Below are positions 1 to 11,172 of a stretch of 64,000 nucleotides of DNA, one piece after another. Each line of letters begins with the position of its first letter. Position 1 is the first letter of the stretch. Both the position numbers and the translations under genes were made by a program. The notes under the pieces are model-generated. The model worked only from the letters and a program-made list of their open reading frames with translations. It had not been told where the DNA came from and made no database searches. The DNA is from Ascochyta rabiei. Taxonomy: Eukaryota; Ascomycota; Dothideomycetes; Pleosporales; Didymellaceae. The stretch covers positions 2,479,001 to 2,543,000 of the forward strand of contig NC_082405.1 of assembly GCF_004011695.2 (NCBI RefSeq), given 5' to 3'.

Positions 1-1442
1 GCTTGTATCTAAGAACCCTGTGTCGTCCTCGTCGTCCTCGTCACCGCTGTGATCCTGCTGAAGCTCGTCATCGTCGCTGTCAATGCCGTCTAGGTCCGCG
101 TCATCGATGTCATCGGCGTCAGCAGCTCGTGCTTTTCTCTGCGACCTGCGCCCTGTGTTGCCGGCCTCGTCCTCGTCATCGATGTTTTTGTTGTTGACAA
201 GCTCACCGCCGCTGAAAAGCCGGAATCCTCGGTCGTCTTCGCCGAGCAGCTTCCTGCCACCCTGCAATCCGATCATCATCTGCTCTCCGAGTCCGCGCTC
301 CTGATTAGGTTCTTCGTCTGGGTTGAAGGTGTTTGTCTTTACATCAATGTACACAGCATCTTTGTCGACCAAAACACCACCAACATCCGACATGGGCGCA
401 TACAGAATCTTCTGCTTCTCGCCCAAGCGTGTGCGCTTCTTCTTGCCCGTGAGCTTCTCAGCCTGCTTCTCAAAGTACGGTGTCGGACATGGATCGGGCA
501 GCGCCTCGGTCGATGTGACAGTCAGATCGCCCACACCTGGAACGTGTACCCTCGACCCGCCCGCTGGGAAATTGGTGCCTCGCAGATAGCCATACAGCGC
601 GATGGTGCGATCGCACTTGGAATCCTGCTCAATATCGGTCGGTGGCGTAATATCGAGGAATCTATCCGCCAAACAGTAGGGATGCGTGTTCCTCCACACC
701 AGCGGTCGCGGGTTCTTCATGACACTCAAGAACCTGCTCAAGTTCATGACCTCCCTGTCGGGGTACCGGCCGTTGACTACACCGGAGAGGTAGAACAGCT
801 TGGCGCCCTGGTACAGCTCGCTCCAGAACCTGTGCTTGAGGCGCTTCTTCTGCAGTTTCAGCGTCTCTTGCTTCCTGAAAAGATCCAGATGTGTGAGGAT
901 ACCGAAGACGTTACCCGGCATACCGGAGGACGAGAGCACGTTCAGGAATTCCATGGTCTCCATTTCGAATCCGTAGTTGCCGTCAATCATGAGCAGGCAG
1001 ATGTCGACGACCTTGGCAATATCAATCATGCTGGCGAGCGAGTCGGACGGACATTCAATGAACGTGAGGCGGCGGCGTTTCGAGGTGACGACGGTCAGCG
1101 GCCCGGACGGCGAAGAAAGCGTCTGCTTGGTGTAGCGTCTGATCAAGCTCTTGATGAGTGTCGTCTTGCCGACACCCGAGGGACCGACCACGGCGACGAT
1201 GATTGGGGGCGCTTCCTCGGGCAGGCGGTCGACGAGCGGGACGTGGAGGCGCTTTTCTCTGACCTGCTGCTGTCAGTCCGTAATCCAGAAGAATGAAGCA
1301 CGCCACATACATCCTGCGAGCGCGCACCCTGCTTCGCCAGTCTTCCGGGCGCTGCATACGCAAAGGCCTTGGGATTCGGCCCTCCAGAATGCGCCTTCTT
1401 CTCCTTCACCTTCCTGTGCGGTCTGTTCGCCTGGTCCGCCAT
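1..1442 (-). CDS. BMS1: Ribosome biogenesis GTPase Bms1, N-terminal part
   Basis: Bms1 is the nucleolar GTPase of the small-subunit processome that works with Rcl1 in 18S rRNA maturation. Exon 1 is 1311-1442 (44 codons from ATG, start MADQANRPHRKVKEKK) and exon 2 runs from 1263 off the left edge. The 47-nt intron (1264-1310) has donor GTATGT, an ACTGAC branch site and acceptor CAG. A basic N-terminal tail leads into a P-loop, GPSGVGKTTLIKSL, at about residues 71-84, followed by a G domain with LTHLDLF-type motifs. Further on there is an acidic Asp/Glu-rich stretch near the window edge, as Bms1 proteins have between the GTPase and C-terminal domains. Roughly the first 465 residues are present; the C-terminal AARP2CN/RIBIOP part lies outside. 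Assignment is secure; only the far end is missing. Confidence 0.93.
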
Positions 1443-1932
1443 GTGTGCGACTGCTAGACGTGTCTACCTTCAGAGACACTTCCTGGGTGAGCAGCACGCA
1501 AAACTCTTGCAGTAGAAACAAAAGCGCGTGCGTCTCGACGTTGCGGCAAAGCTGCGCTCTTCCGAGCACCAAAATTTCGAAACTAGCGGGCGCGCTAGTG
1601 CAGCTGGGACAGGGATGCACCCTCGAGTTTATCGATAGGCGGAAGGCGCGATCCTTGGCGCTGCCCCTCCCCTCGACTGGACCCCACTAAAGGGCTTGCC
1701 GTACTCACAACACGAGACCGGCCGATGACGTGCGTGTCCCGCCGTCAGCGCGCATAACCAAGGCTCACATGGAGCAGCCAGGGTCTCTGATCGGATAGGC
1801 CGAATGCTAGATTGTCTATAAAGCACGCCTTGACTCTTACCTGACGCGTGCTTGCACTACTCAAGACACAGACACAATCAACACCTTGAACATTCGCACC
1901 CCTCACTACCCTCACGACTACATTCCGCCAAG
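1443..1932. other. Intergenic, divergent promoter region BMS1 / I9 inhibitor
   Basis: About 490 bases between the divergent start codons of BMS1 and the small inhibitor gene. Short ORFs on both strands look like chance. A TATA-like TCTATAAA lies near 1814-1821, roughly 115 bases before the inhibitor start. Nothing else is recognised. Confidence 0.5.
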
Positions 1933-2255
1933 ATGCCTACCACATACAACGTATGCTGTTCTGGACGCAGCGGACGGACGCTGGATCCGGGCTAATCAGA
2001 CACAGGTCACTCTCAAGCCCGAGGCCTCTCCTGAGGAGCTCCAGAACGCGAAGAAGGAGGTCGAGTCCAAGGGCGGCAAGATCACCCACGAGTTCTCGCT
2101 GATCAAGGGCTTCACGTATGCTTCGTCTCGTTGCTTGGATCAAGGATGGGTTGCTGACCTTTGATAGTGCCGAGCTCCCTGACGACCTCGTCTCCACCTT
2201 CGAGTCCAACGACAAGATCACCGTCGAGAAGGACTCCGAGGTCACCACCCAGTAG
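1933..2255 (+). CDS. Small I9-type proteinase inhibitor (Pbi2-like)
   Basis: A 71-residue protein from three exons: 1933-1950, 2006-2115 and 2168-2255. Introns are GTATGC..CAG (branch GCTAATC) and GTATGC..TAG. The spliced product begins MPTTYNVTLKPEASPEE and ends EKDSEVTTQ. This is the free-standing inhibitor I9 fold, homologous to subtilase propeptides and to yeast Pbi2, which inhibits vacuolar proteinase B and takes part in vacuole fusion. There is no signal peptide, so a cytosolic role is expected. Length and the conserved GGKITHEFSLIKGF core agree with the family. The first coding exon is only 18 nt, so a simple ORF scan would miss the true start. It converges with the mitochondrial kinase gene, with under 200 bases between the two stops. 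Confidence 0.9.
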
Positions 2256-2449
2256 GCTCCCCCATCACACCGATATTGGACACGGCATGAGTTACGGACA
2301 TAATGAGGCATGATGCATCTAAGCATAGCGCTTGCACAGGCAGACACTTGGGTATATAGCTACGAACAACATCTCTGATGACACCTTCTCCCGCTTCTCG
2401 ATTCACCACACGTGAGCACATCTTAGTAGCAAGCTTATCAAGCTACTTG

Positions 2450-3945
2450 TTACTCTCGTTCCTGATCTACCCTACCCACACCCCTCAATTTGAGATACAC
2501 ATCTGTGCCCCACCCCCACAAGCTCTTCACTTCAATCCCACCCCCAAAGTACTCAGCATACGCCCTTCCCAGCGGCAGTCCATAGCCCAGACCTGCCAGG
2601 CTATGTGCGCCATCACCTCCAGGGCCTGTCATGGCATTCAGTGCGTCCATGCCGCTGCCTGACCCGCCTCCTGTGAGTGTAGTGGACGCCTTGTCCTCGT
2701 TGAAGGTGGTGAAACTGTAGTCCCAGATGTGCGCGAGGTTCTCCGGCGAGATGCCGCCGCCACGATCGCGGATGCGGATGGTAACGCCGGGCGTGCTGTG
2801 TTTGAGCGGCAGGATCTGGGCGTCGGATTTGGGTGATGAGGACGTGAGGGCACCGGTGAAGCTCTGCGACGCAATGTCCGTGTTGCCTTGGTTCGTGTTG
2901 CTCAGGCTCGAGTTTATGCGGCTGTAGTCCTCGTGGTCGCTGGCTTCTTCGTGCAGATCTTTAGGCGCGATGGTAACCTCGATAGGCTCGCGTTCTTGGC
3001 CGCTTTCGACCGTTGCACGGAACGCGTTTTTGAGCAGCTCGGTCATGATGTATTCGAGATGGGCGGGCACGTGCGCAAAGGTATAGTCTGGTTCTCCGTT
3101 GATGACTATACTGGGTCGTACGCCGTATTTCAGCTCGCAGATCTCGCCGACTACGTTGGCGCAGTGATCTACAATGCGAGCGGGCTTGAGCTTGGTGTCG
3201 ATCACGCCGATGAAGCCGGGTGCTTCGTCCGACTCATGCATAATCTCGGCATGTGGCTGACTGGAGAAGTGCAGTGAGAGATGCTGCTCAGCAATGAGTC
3301 TTGTGCCGATCCTTGCCCGCAGATGCTCGTCCAGGAAGCGTGTGACGTCCCTTGGGCTGATATACTTTCTCGCCTCCAAGAACCCCCTCGCTAGTATGCT
3401 GATCGTGTTTGCATGTGTTTGAACCAGATCAGCCATGACCTCTGTGAACTTGATCTCATCCTCCAGCGACGTAATCTCGTGTTCTGCCCATGGCAGCAGT
3501 GTGGACAGGCTGTGTATGTAGTTGGCATGAATTTTTGAGACATGAGGGTTCGAGACGACGATGAAAGGCAAATTCCGAAGCGACTGAATACGATGCGCCA
3601 GTCGTGCAGGTAGAATGGAGAGGGTGAAGTTTGCGGAGGTGAGCAGTTGCTGCGTGGTGAGAGGAGGTCTTCCGTGTCTGCGCACGCGACAAGAATCAGC
3701 ATTGAAAACCTCAAACAGCAGCTTATACCCCCATCTCTCCCGGGGCGCCCTTACTTTACAAGGTCAGAGAGGGTCAATGGGTGGAGAGGTAGACTCGCGA
3801 GATGCGAGATGTCATGATCGGTGACTGTTCTCGTGTGCAGCCCTCGTACCCTTTCGCGGGAAAAGAACGACCTGCGCGCTATCGGCGGACAGCATGCTCT
3901 AATGATATGTGACTGAATAATCAACGGGCGCTGCACTTGTGCCAT
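2450..3945 (-). CDS. Mitochondrial PDK/BCKDK-family protein kinase
   Basis: A 472-residue kinase of the mitochondrial GHKL type, which phosphorylates the E1 subunit of pyruvate dehydrogenase or of the branched-chain ketoacid dehydrogenase. Exons are 3755-3945 and 2450-3677; the intron has donor GTAAGG and acceptor CAG and joins SDLVK to HGRPPLTTQQ. The N-terminus (MAQVQRPLIIQSHIIRACC...) is basic and hydrophobic like a mitochondrial presequence, which is why I start at 3945 rather than at an in-frame ATG at 4083. The all-alpha regulatory domain is followed by an N box (ELLKNAFRATVE), a G1 box (DRGGGISPENL) and a G2 box (GLGYGLPLGRAYA). Between the N and G1 boxes lies a ~50-residue Ser/Asn/Asp-rich insertion. 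Whether the target is PDH or BCKDH cannot be settled from sequence alone. Confidence 0.88.
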
Positions 3946-4261
3946 TGCGAATCCATAAGAACTGTGACTGTCGCCCGAAAAGATCTCAAGATCGAGGGGG
4001 TGGGAGTTGTGGAGTCGTGGGAACAGCTCAAGCTTCGACAAGCTCATGTGGGATCGGCGGTGAGGATCATGTGGATACGTCATCGCTTTCTGCGAAGACT
4101 ACGAAAGCAGCATCCAATCCATCAACCATCCGCCTGGCGTTCACTGAAACGTTTTCTCGACGCTGATCGCCCACTCAGATGGCATTAACAGCCTGTGATC
4201 TCGCTCGCTAGTTTTTTCTTACAATTTCGACGGTTTATCAACCCACTACGTAGTGATTGTG
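3946..4261. other. Divergent promoter region, kinase / F-box-like gene
   Basis: 316 bases between the start codons of the mitochondrial kinase (minus) and the F-box-like gene (plus). An in-frame ATG of the kinase at 4083 falls here and could extend its N-terminus by 46 residues. No clear TATA box or known motif. Confidence 0.4.
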
Positions 4262-5032
4262 ATGCCAGCTTCCCTCTTCTCCATGCTCCCTTCTGAGCTC
4301 ATCTGTCGAGTCTTCGAATCTGCGACCGACTTCTCCACAGTGGTCGCCCTGGCTCAAACGGCACGTGTCTTCTACGACACCTGGCGAGAATATCCAACTG
4401 CCATCTGCCGAGCTGTCATCCCTCATGCAATACTGAACCTCGACGATGCTCAGCAATTGCTCGACATGCAGCAGGAAGCTGAAGCTACAAGTGAAATGGA
4501 ATGCGATCAAAAGCAGAAGTCTATTGTCCGAGCCAAGCGACTCCTGTCCAACGCTCGCTGTGCCTCTGCTGCTAGTAAAGAGTGGGTGCACAACAGCCGG
4601 TTTGGAGCATACTTTGAAAGGGAAGTGAGGCCGCGCGAAATTGCCCGGTTTGAGCATGCCTTCTATTGTGTTTGGGCTATTGGTATCATGGGAACGACTC
4701 CACATCTACAACACGAGGCATCAGCGTTTCTTGATAACTGCAGTCCACGAGAGCTGTGCAGGCTTGAAGAGCAGGCACAGTTTTCCTATGCTTACGACAA
4801 GGAGTTTTTCGAGTCTCTAGGTCTTGCCTTCAACGGTGAAGTTTGGGAATGTGCCCGCGATCTAGTCCCAGAACGCTGGCAGGAGGTAGGTCGCAATCGT
4901 TGGTGGGGCAGCATGCGTGTCCCTATGAGGACCACGTTTGTGGGCTTTTATGCTTTCTATGATGAGACCCAGCAATACCTTGAAAGAATCCCAGATGAGG
5001 TGGATAGTACTTTCTGGGACAGAACAGATTGA
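4262..5032 (+). CDS. F-box-like protein, function unknown
   Basis: A single-exon 256-residue protein. The N-terminus, LFSMLPSELICRVFES followed by a hydrophobic stretch ending in ALAQTARVFYDTWREY, has the LP..I...I....SL..L.....FY spacing of an F-box, the domain that binds Skp1 in SCF ubiquitin ligases. The rest (about residues 50-256) is mixed helical, with several Trp-rich segments near the C-terminus, and resembles the many lineage-specific F-box-like proteins of filamentous fungi without a recognised substrate domain. The start at ATG 4262 is chosen because upstream in-frame codons are only GTG. Calling it an SCF subunit is inference from the N-terminal pattern. Confidence 0.72.
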   Translation: MPASLFSMLPSELICRVFESATDFSTVVALAQTARVFYDTWREYPTAICRAVIPHAILNLDDAQQLLDMQQEAEATSEMECDQKQKSIVRAKRLLSNARCASAASKEWVHNSRFGAYFEREVRPREIARFEHAFYCVWAIGIMGTTPHLQHEASAFLDNCSPRELCRLEEQAQFSYAYDKEFFESLGLAFNGEVWECARDLVPERWQEVGRNRWWGSMRVPMRTTFVGFYAFYDETQQYLERIPDEVDSTFWDRTD

Positions 5033-5257
5033 TTGCTAGTTGCTAGTATGAAGAAGTACCTACAGAAACCTTCAATTGTTCATTTTTGGCTTCGATTCTG
5101 TTGAATCGAACCTTCCACGTCTCTGTATGGGCCTCCTTCACTGTATACACTCTTCAACATCAAGGACAAAAGCTTCCAACTAAGTGTTTGTGAGCTTCCA
5201 ACAGAATTCACGCCTCAATTCGTCCTTGAGATGATTTTTGCGCAACCCAAGCTTACT

Positions 5258-6262
5258 TCATACGACCATGCGGTACTTCAGCCAGTCATACTCCTCTATT
5301 CTCCCTCTCATACCCTGCAACTCCTCCACATCCCAATTACAGCTCACAAACCTTCCACTAAGCCAGCTCCTCTTTTCTCTGCTCAACCAAACACAAAACG
5401 CACCCGCCAATCCCTCATCGTCCGCCAAAATCGCACTCCAAGCATCTCCAGCATGGTTCTTCGTCTGCGGCGTGACAACCGCCCCGGGATGCAGCGCAAA
5501 TCTACTTTCATCAGCATCTCCACATCCTCACTCACGTCAAAAAATCACTTACGCTTGTACACCCTCTCTCCCATGGTCATTAGCCACACATTCCATCAAC
5601 CGCATCACGCCCATCTTGCTCATGTTGTACGCCACAGGCGTGAGTTCGCTGACCACCGAGTGCGCGGCCATACTGCACGAGCTGATCAACGTCTGCGGCC
5701 CGTCTTTACTCTCACTCAGCAACGGCAAAAAAGCGCGGCTCACGCGCCACACGCCGTTAAGATTGATATTCATGACCCTTGCCCAGTCATCATCTTGCAC
5801 AAGACCTTGCGGTAGATTGCTCTTGCTCTCGGAGGAGGACGATGGAGGTTCGGTGTACTTTGACATGACTCCCGCGTTGGCTATGACGACATCTACACGT
5901 CCCCATTTAGCGCGGACCGCGTTCTCGAGGTCTGTGACCGAGGATGAGCTTTGCACGTCGCAGATCATTTTAAGCACTTCGATTGCGGTTTTCTTTGACG
6001 ATGCGATCTTGGTGATTTCGCATTCCAGCGTGTCGAGATCCGAGCTTGTTCGTGATGAGATTGCGATTCCCGAGCATCCTGCGCGCGCAAATGCGAGGCT
6101 GATATGGTACCCTAGTCCTTTTCCTGCACCCGTCACAACGATAATAAATGGTCTTGGGAGGGTAACAGAGCTTGGGTCGATGTTGGCGGGGATCTTAGAG
6201 TGGAACGTTGATGTGAAGTTGAGGCCGTAGTGAGCTGGGAGGGCGTCGTTGGAGAAGTTCAT
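5258..6262 (-). CDS. Short-chain dehydrogenase/reductase (SDR)
   Basis: A 317-residue NAD(P)-dependent oxidoreductase in two exons, 5553-6262 and 5258-5501, separated by a 51-nt intron (GTAAGT..TAG) that joins GREGVQA to FALHPGAVVTPQT. Motifs of a classical SDR are visible: the cofactor loop TGAGKGLGYH near residue 45, the NAG motif (IANAGVMS), and the catalytic YNMSK, with an upstream Ser in the SSCSMAAHS segment. FALHPGAVVT is the usual post-catalytic strand-loop. The start at 6262 has a good context (CACAATGA); in-frame ATGs at 6367 and 6322 would add a 35- or 20-residue leader with no recognisable signal. The substrate cannot be told from sequence. A Ser-rich loop (PPSSSSESKS) is inserted after the NAG motif. 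Confidence 0.87.
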
Positions 6263-7358
6263 TGTGGAAGCGTCAGTTCGATCTAAGCTTGAAAGTGTGG
6301 ATGAAGGAGTGCTCTTCTCCATAAAATATTGGCTGTGAGGTACAGCATGTAACCAAGAAGCTGTCATACTAGTGCTTCCTGGGGTGATGATCGGCGCAGT
6401 CGACGTCGTTAGTGCGACTAGTGGATGGAATAGCAGACGTCTCTCTTAGACTATCGAGGCCTTGCGTATAGTCTGATAAGCCTCCCACTCAAGCAAAGGA
6501 GTTTGCATGTATTTTACGTTGTACCCCATCATACTGTGCTCGTTTCTGTACGACCGTCATCCATCTAGCCAAAACCTCCATATTATAAACGCGACAACCA
6601 ACAGCCAGTGACTGTTGCAAGCTTCATTTTTTCAAACATATGAGGAGCGTATCAACTGTACAGCCACTCATTTCTGACATGTCCAGGTCCTATATCCATA
6701 GATGGACAGACGACACATCCTGCGTCTGCCTCCTTTCGCATCTCTCCAATTATAACGCGGACGTCATGAAGTGCTCTCGTTCCCTCCAAAATATCGGTAT
6801 GAGATGTATAGTGTTTTTGGAAGTAAAAACTAGTCCTTGCTGATGTTGAGACGTCACCCAACACATCCGATCATGATCCCAGGAAACACTGAAATGCTAG
6901 TTGCCATGAAGAACTAGTGCTCAAGAGGTAAACAAAAAGCCTGCGGTGGTGGTACCAAGACGTACTGACCTCCATTGTGGTATCCGCTCAAGATTTTTGT
7001 CGAAATTTCCGCTCTCTTCTTTGTTTGGTTTTAAGTTCGATACGTCCAAAGCCATCCTTCCCATCATTTTTCAACGACTTGTGACATCGCAGTATTGTGA
7101 GATTCGTGACTGATGCAAGAATCTCTCATGGTTACTGTTTGAGCATTTTCTATATTCTACTGCGGGTGCCACTGTACATGAATAAGGTCGTCTTTGGTGA
7201 CGTTGATCGGTATATATCTGTGAAACTCATTGCTACTTTCCATATTGCTCAATTCATGCACAAAGACATCCACTTTGCCATCAGGTTCACAATATAAAAA
7301 TCTCCACACGCAAGCTCAGCTTCTACTGTATTTCCGTACTTACTATCCACAAGCTGAA
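6263..7358. other. Intergenic, no gene recognised
   Basis: About 1.1 kb upstream of the SDR gene. Short ORFs at 6640-6864 and 7097-7297 have no family features and no conserved signal. A TATA-like ATATAAAAA lies at 7292-7300 and may serve the small ORF that follows. Confidence 0.4.
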
Positions 7359-7535
7359 ATGGCAATAGAAACTCCGTTCATCTTCTACGCTATTTGCATC
7401 AGTGTTGGTCTCCTTACCATCATCGTAGGAGCTGTGCTTTACGCGCGTCGCAAGAGTCCTATCTGCTGGCCTATAAGCCGCAAGGTCGACGATATGGAGC
7501 AAGGCTGCGCTCCGCCTAAGATCATAGCTGCTTAA
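7359..7535 (+). CDS. Possible 58-residue single-pass membrane protein
   Basis: A short ORF starting MAIETPFIF with one strong hydrophobic segment of about 20 residues (residues 7-26: FIFYAICISVGLLTIIVGAV) flanked on the C-terminal side by LYARRK, so it obeys the positive-inside rule for an N-out, C-in protein. The remaining tail is hydrophilic and has two Cys residues. It has an ATATAAAAA box 59 bases upstream and an acceptable start context (GAAATGG). No homologue is recognised. It may be a real small protein or a chance ORF; expression data would decide. Confidence 0.35.
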   Translation: MAIETPFIFYAICISVGLLTIIVGAVLYARRKSPICWPISRKVDDMEQGCAPPKIIAA

Positions 7536-9464
7536 TCAGGCACTCGTGCCGTCCCAACACTGAATCATTATATGATTGGAGAATCGCTGGACATTAGGCG
7601 AGAAGCTCAAGGTGGATGAGAACCTTGCCGGTTTGAATTAAGAAGAATCTGAAGCCGCTTCGGCGCGTGGAAATCATGCGAGCAGAGATTGATGGAGGCG
7701 CGTGGAGCGCTCGTGTTATCTGACCAGAACGAGAGAACTTGTATAGATGGGGTGACTTGAGTCAATTGAATATGCCTCAGTCTACTCAGTAAAAATATGT
7801 GAAGTTTTCTCTATGAAATTTCTAGAAGTTGGGTTGATATTTGTACCTAGAAGTCCGTAGAATTACTCTAGGCTTCATCGGCGTCTGCCCTAGTTCCTCG
7901 ACTCTCAATGAATTGCTTCTTGTCATAATGAAAATCTAAGTTTGAGCCCATTTACGCTGTTATAAATTAGCTTAAGGTGGCTCACCACAGCGTGGCACAA
8001 TCCTTTCACATCTCCAATAAAAAATTATCATGTTGTTGCACAGTGATACTTTAAGTAAACACGCAGCAAACACAAACCGCACGGGAGAACACTCATTTCA
8101 TTCGCTCTGTTCTGCATGAGCAGCTCTAACCATTACAAGCCACTGTTATCTGTCCGACGGCAGGCCTGGGCCATGATATCAGTATGCAAAAATTCACGGC
8201 TAAGATTGGCGAGTGGGGGGAAAGGCCTAGCCTCATGCTTGGGCTTCTCCTTGCCATCATCATGCTGTTTGGCCCACCGATTTCCCAAAATTTTCGCAGG
8301 GACAATGAGTTAAACCTCGAATTTGGCATTGTATTATCAGAGCTGGCACCTACTCCATCTGACTATGCATCATAGTTCTTCGTTGTCATTGCAGCTGTAT
8401 ATTGAGACGCTACATAGCTATGCACGCATGGATTGAGACATATGCTATGATCACTCCTTCGATTAGACATATCCTGACACCGAGTAAGAGTTCGAGGCTG
8501 CAACAGCACGCTGCACAATGTCTTACATCTTGCAGCGATAATGTATTCTGATGGACCTAATGCATGCACAATACACCTATAAATTGAGTCAGGTCTGTAC
8601 AATGGTCTTTGAGCCAGAAGATAAATACTGCTTTGTCCTGCCAGATTGCTGATGTTCAAACCAAGCACATCCACCAGCCACACTCTTATCATGTTTGGAA
8701 ACTTTCATACTCCTGATAAAATGTTCCCGGCCATCTGGAAGACAATGACTGCGCCAGATTTGACGGTGCAAAAAAGCAGATATACCTATTCCAAACCTAC
8801 AGATCCCAAATCACTGCTCGCTAGCGACGATACGAATGTTTCTGAAGTTGATTCTGAAAGGTATGGTCCTTCAGATATTCTTTCTCAGGACGCGCAGCCT
8901 GTCCAAAGCTTTGAAGCTACTCACCCGCATTCTCCTGACGTACTGAGTGAGTTTCCTCCGTTTAAATATACAACGCTACCAGAGTGTCCCCAGGACGAGT
9001 CTTTGCAACCAGAGCAGGAGCTAGCTAGAAGTTGAAGTTTCAAATTTGAATGAGAAGAATTGCCACTGAGCTCAGTATTCGGGTGGAGAGCGTGCACTAA
9101 GAAGGGGTAGGCACTACTTTCAACGTTGGCCGACATATTGGCTTGCGAGAAGTCTGCGAACGGCTATGATCCAGCTTATCAGCACCAATATCTGTAGCTT
9201 TAGTATACCAGTCAGACAGATGGATTTGTGGCTTTTGAGAATTAGCTGCACCTGCAATGTGATTCTTCTATTGGTGGTGCGCATGTGACTTACAGCATCC
9301 TTCTTCTCTGCGAATAGTAACCCTTTCTTGTCTAGCCGAAGCATGAATGTGGACACATCAATCGACCATACTGCCCGAGTAGTCGCATATCTTGAACATG
9401 TGAGTCCAGCCTCACACCTGGATCATGGAAGCCCTCATCTATTCTGCAAGATAATCCACGATCC

Positions 9465-9476
9465 GGGTAAATACCC
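9465..9476 (+). promoter_or_regulatory. GGGTAAATACCC palindrome, copy 1 (GGSTAAA-type site)
   Basis: A 12-base imperfectly palindromic element (GGGTA-AA-TACCC) flanked as CCGGG TAAATA CCCCGG, about 410 bases upstream of the GH7 start codon. It contains GGGTAAA, which fits the GGSTAAA motif described for the cellulase/xylanase regulators ACE2/XYR1. The palindrome itself is seen; the regulator is inference. Confidence 0.4.
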
Positions 9477-9649
9477 CGGCTTGCCGGCTCCTGGCCGAAG
9501 CCCCCGTAATAAACGGCAATCAATTTTCAACGAACGACGCTCTCGAGCGGCAGTAAGCGAGGCTTCCATCATGTGTTCTACCGGGCCGATCATGCGTACC
9601 TTACATTTTGAAGCCCGTTTCGCCCAATAGGACCGAGAGCGGGGCCAGA

Positions 9650-9661
9650 GGGTAAATACCC
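9650..9661 (+). promoter_or_regulatory. GGGTAAATACCC palindrome, copy 2
   Basis: A second exact copy of the same 12 bases, 185 bases downstream of the first and about 225 bases before the cellulase start. A chance exact repeat of a 12-mer this close is unlikely, which supports a binding site. A GCGGGG (CreA consensus) sits just upstream at 9639-9644. Confidence 0.4.
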
Positions 9662-9884
9662 GTGGAGAGACTGGGATGCTGATTTTACCGCACGTGTGCT
9701 TCCGTGGCATCCTAAATGAGTGTTTCAACTAGATCTTGCCATAGGGAGAAAACGACAAGACGGAAGCTGATATACATTTCCGTCTTAGTCGAATGGCTTG
9801 AGTATAAGAAGACATCTCTTGTCGCTCTTTTGTATCATCACGCAATTCCTCGTGACAGCTGCTTTCTCTGATCGGCCAATCATC

Positions 9885-11172
9885 ATGGTCCACTACGCTA
9901 TTCTCGCATCTGCTCTTCTGAGCATCGCCGCCGCACAATCCCTTGGCAAAGGCAAAGAAGTGCATCCTAAGCTCACCACTTACGAGTGTACCAAGAAGGG
10001 AGGCTGTAAAGCGCAGGATTCCTACATCGTTCTCGATGCAGCTGTCCACTCGATCCACCAGAAAAACGACACCACCAAGGGCTGCGGAGACTGGGGCAAG
10101 GCAGCCGACCCAACCGCATGCCCTGACGAGAAGACCTGCGCAAAGAATTGCATCTTGGAACCCATCAGCAACTATGCCGACTACGGTATAACCACCAAAG
10201 GTGCAAGTCTACGCATGGACTTCTATGGCAAGGACAAGAAGTTCCAGAGCCCGAGGGCGTATCTTCTTGCTAAGGGCGAGAAGAACTACGAGATGCTGAA
10301 ACTGACTGGCAAGGAGTTCACATTCGATGTTGATGTGTCGAAGCTGCCTTGTGGCATGAACGGTGCTCTGTACCTTTCCGAGATGAGGGCAGACGGCGGG
10401 CGTTCGAGCTTGAACCCTGCAGGCGCGGCCTATGGTACAGGATATTGCGACGCTCAGTGTTTCGTCACTCCTTTCGTCAACGGTGTTGTGAGTAGTAAAT
10501 GTTGTTGTTCTTCTATGCACATACTTACGTCTACAGGGTAACATCGATGGTTCTGGCGTCTGCTGCAATGAGATGGATATTTGGGAGGCCAACAGTCGCT
10601 CTACCCAGATCGCACCCCACACGTGCAGCAAACCCAGTCTGTTCAAGTGCCAGGGTGCTGAGTGTGGAGCCACCGGTCTTTGCGACAAGAACGGCTGCGG
10701 CAAGAACTCTTACCGTAATGGCGTGAAGGACTTCTACGGCCTCGGTCTCAAGATCGACACCAAAAAGCCCTTCAGCGTGGTCACCCAGTTCCCGGCCAAA
10801 AATGGTGTGCTCCAGTCGATCGAGCGCAAGTATATTCAAAATGGCATTGTCTTTGAGGACCAGCCCAAGAACATCACGATGAACGACGCATACTGCTCCA
10901 CACAGGGCGCCGATACGTTCATGAAGTTGGGTGCCATGAAGGGCATGGGCGAAGCGCTGAGCCGTGGTATGGTATTGGCGATGAGTGTTTGGTGGGATGA
11001 AGGTGGCTTCATGCAGTGGCTTGATGGCGGAGAAGCGGGTCCTTGTGATGCTACTGAGGGAGACCCAAAGAACATCGTCAAGGTGCAGCCAGCACCTTCG
11101 ACTACTTTCTCTAACATCAAGTGGGGAGAAATTGGGTCAACGTTCAAGGGAAGGAATCAGTGGACCGCATAG
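9885..11172 (+). CDS. Secreted GH7 endo-beta-1,4-glucanase, no CBM
   Basis: A 412-residue glycoside hydrolase family 7 enzyme that cleaves cellulose internally with retention of configuration. Exons are 9885-10487 and 10537-11172; the 49-nt intron (GTGAGT..CAG) splits the protein just before GNIDGSGVCCNEMD. A signal peptide is evident (MVHYAILASALLSIAAAQS). The EVHPKLTTYECTKKGGC opening and TCAKNC pattern are typical of EG1-type GH7. The catalytic motif EMDIWE (first Glu nucleophile, last Glu acid/base) lies about residue 213. Numerous Cys match the family's disulfides. The protein stops at the end of the catalytic domain (KGRNQWTA), so there is no linker or CBM1. The N-terminal pattern favours endoglucanase over cellobiohydrolase. 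Confidence 0.94.

Larger units (their letters stand above)
7536..9884. other. Long intergenic region upstream of the GH7 gene
   Basis: About 2.3 kb without a convincing gene. The longest ORF with an ATG, 8652-9035, is low in codon structure and has no family match I recognise. Possible regulatory sites for the cellulase lie at 9465-9476 and 9650-9661 (listed separately), a CreA-type CCCCGG at 9474-9479 and GCGGGG at 9639-9644. A TATAAG at about 9803 lies some 80 bases before the cellulase start. Confidence 0.5.

Noticed and set aside
8652..9035. 127-codon ORF upstream of the cellulase gene
   Set aside because: No domain, weak start context and no codon or conservation signal; more likely chance within a long spacer.
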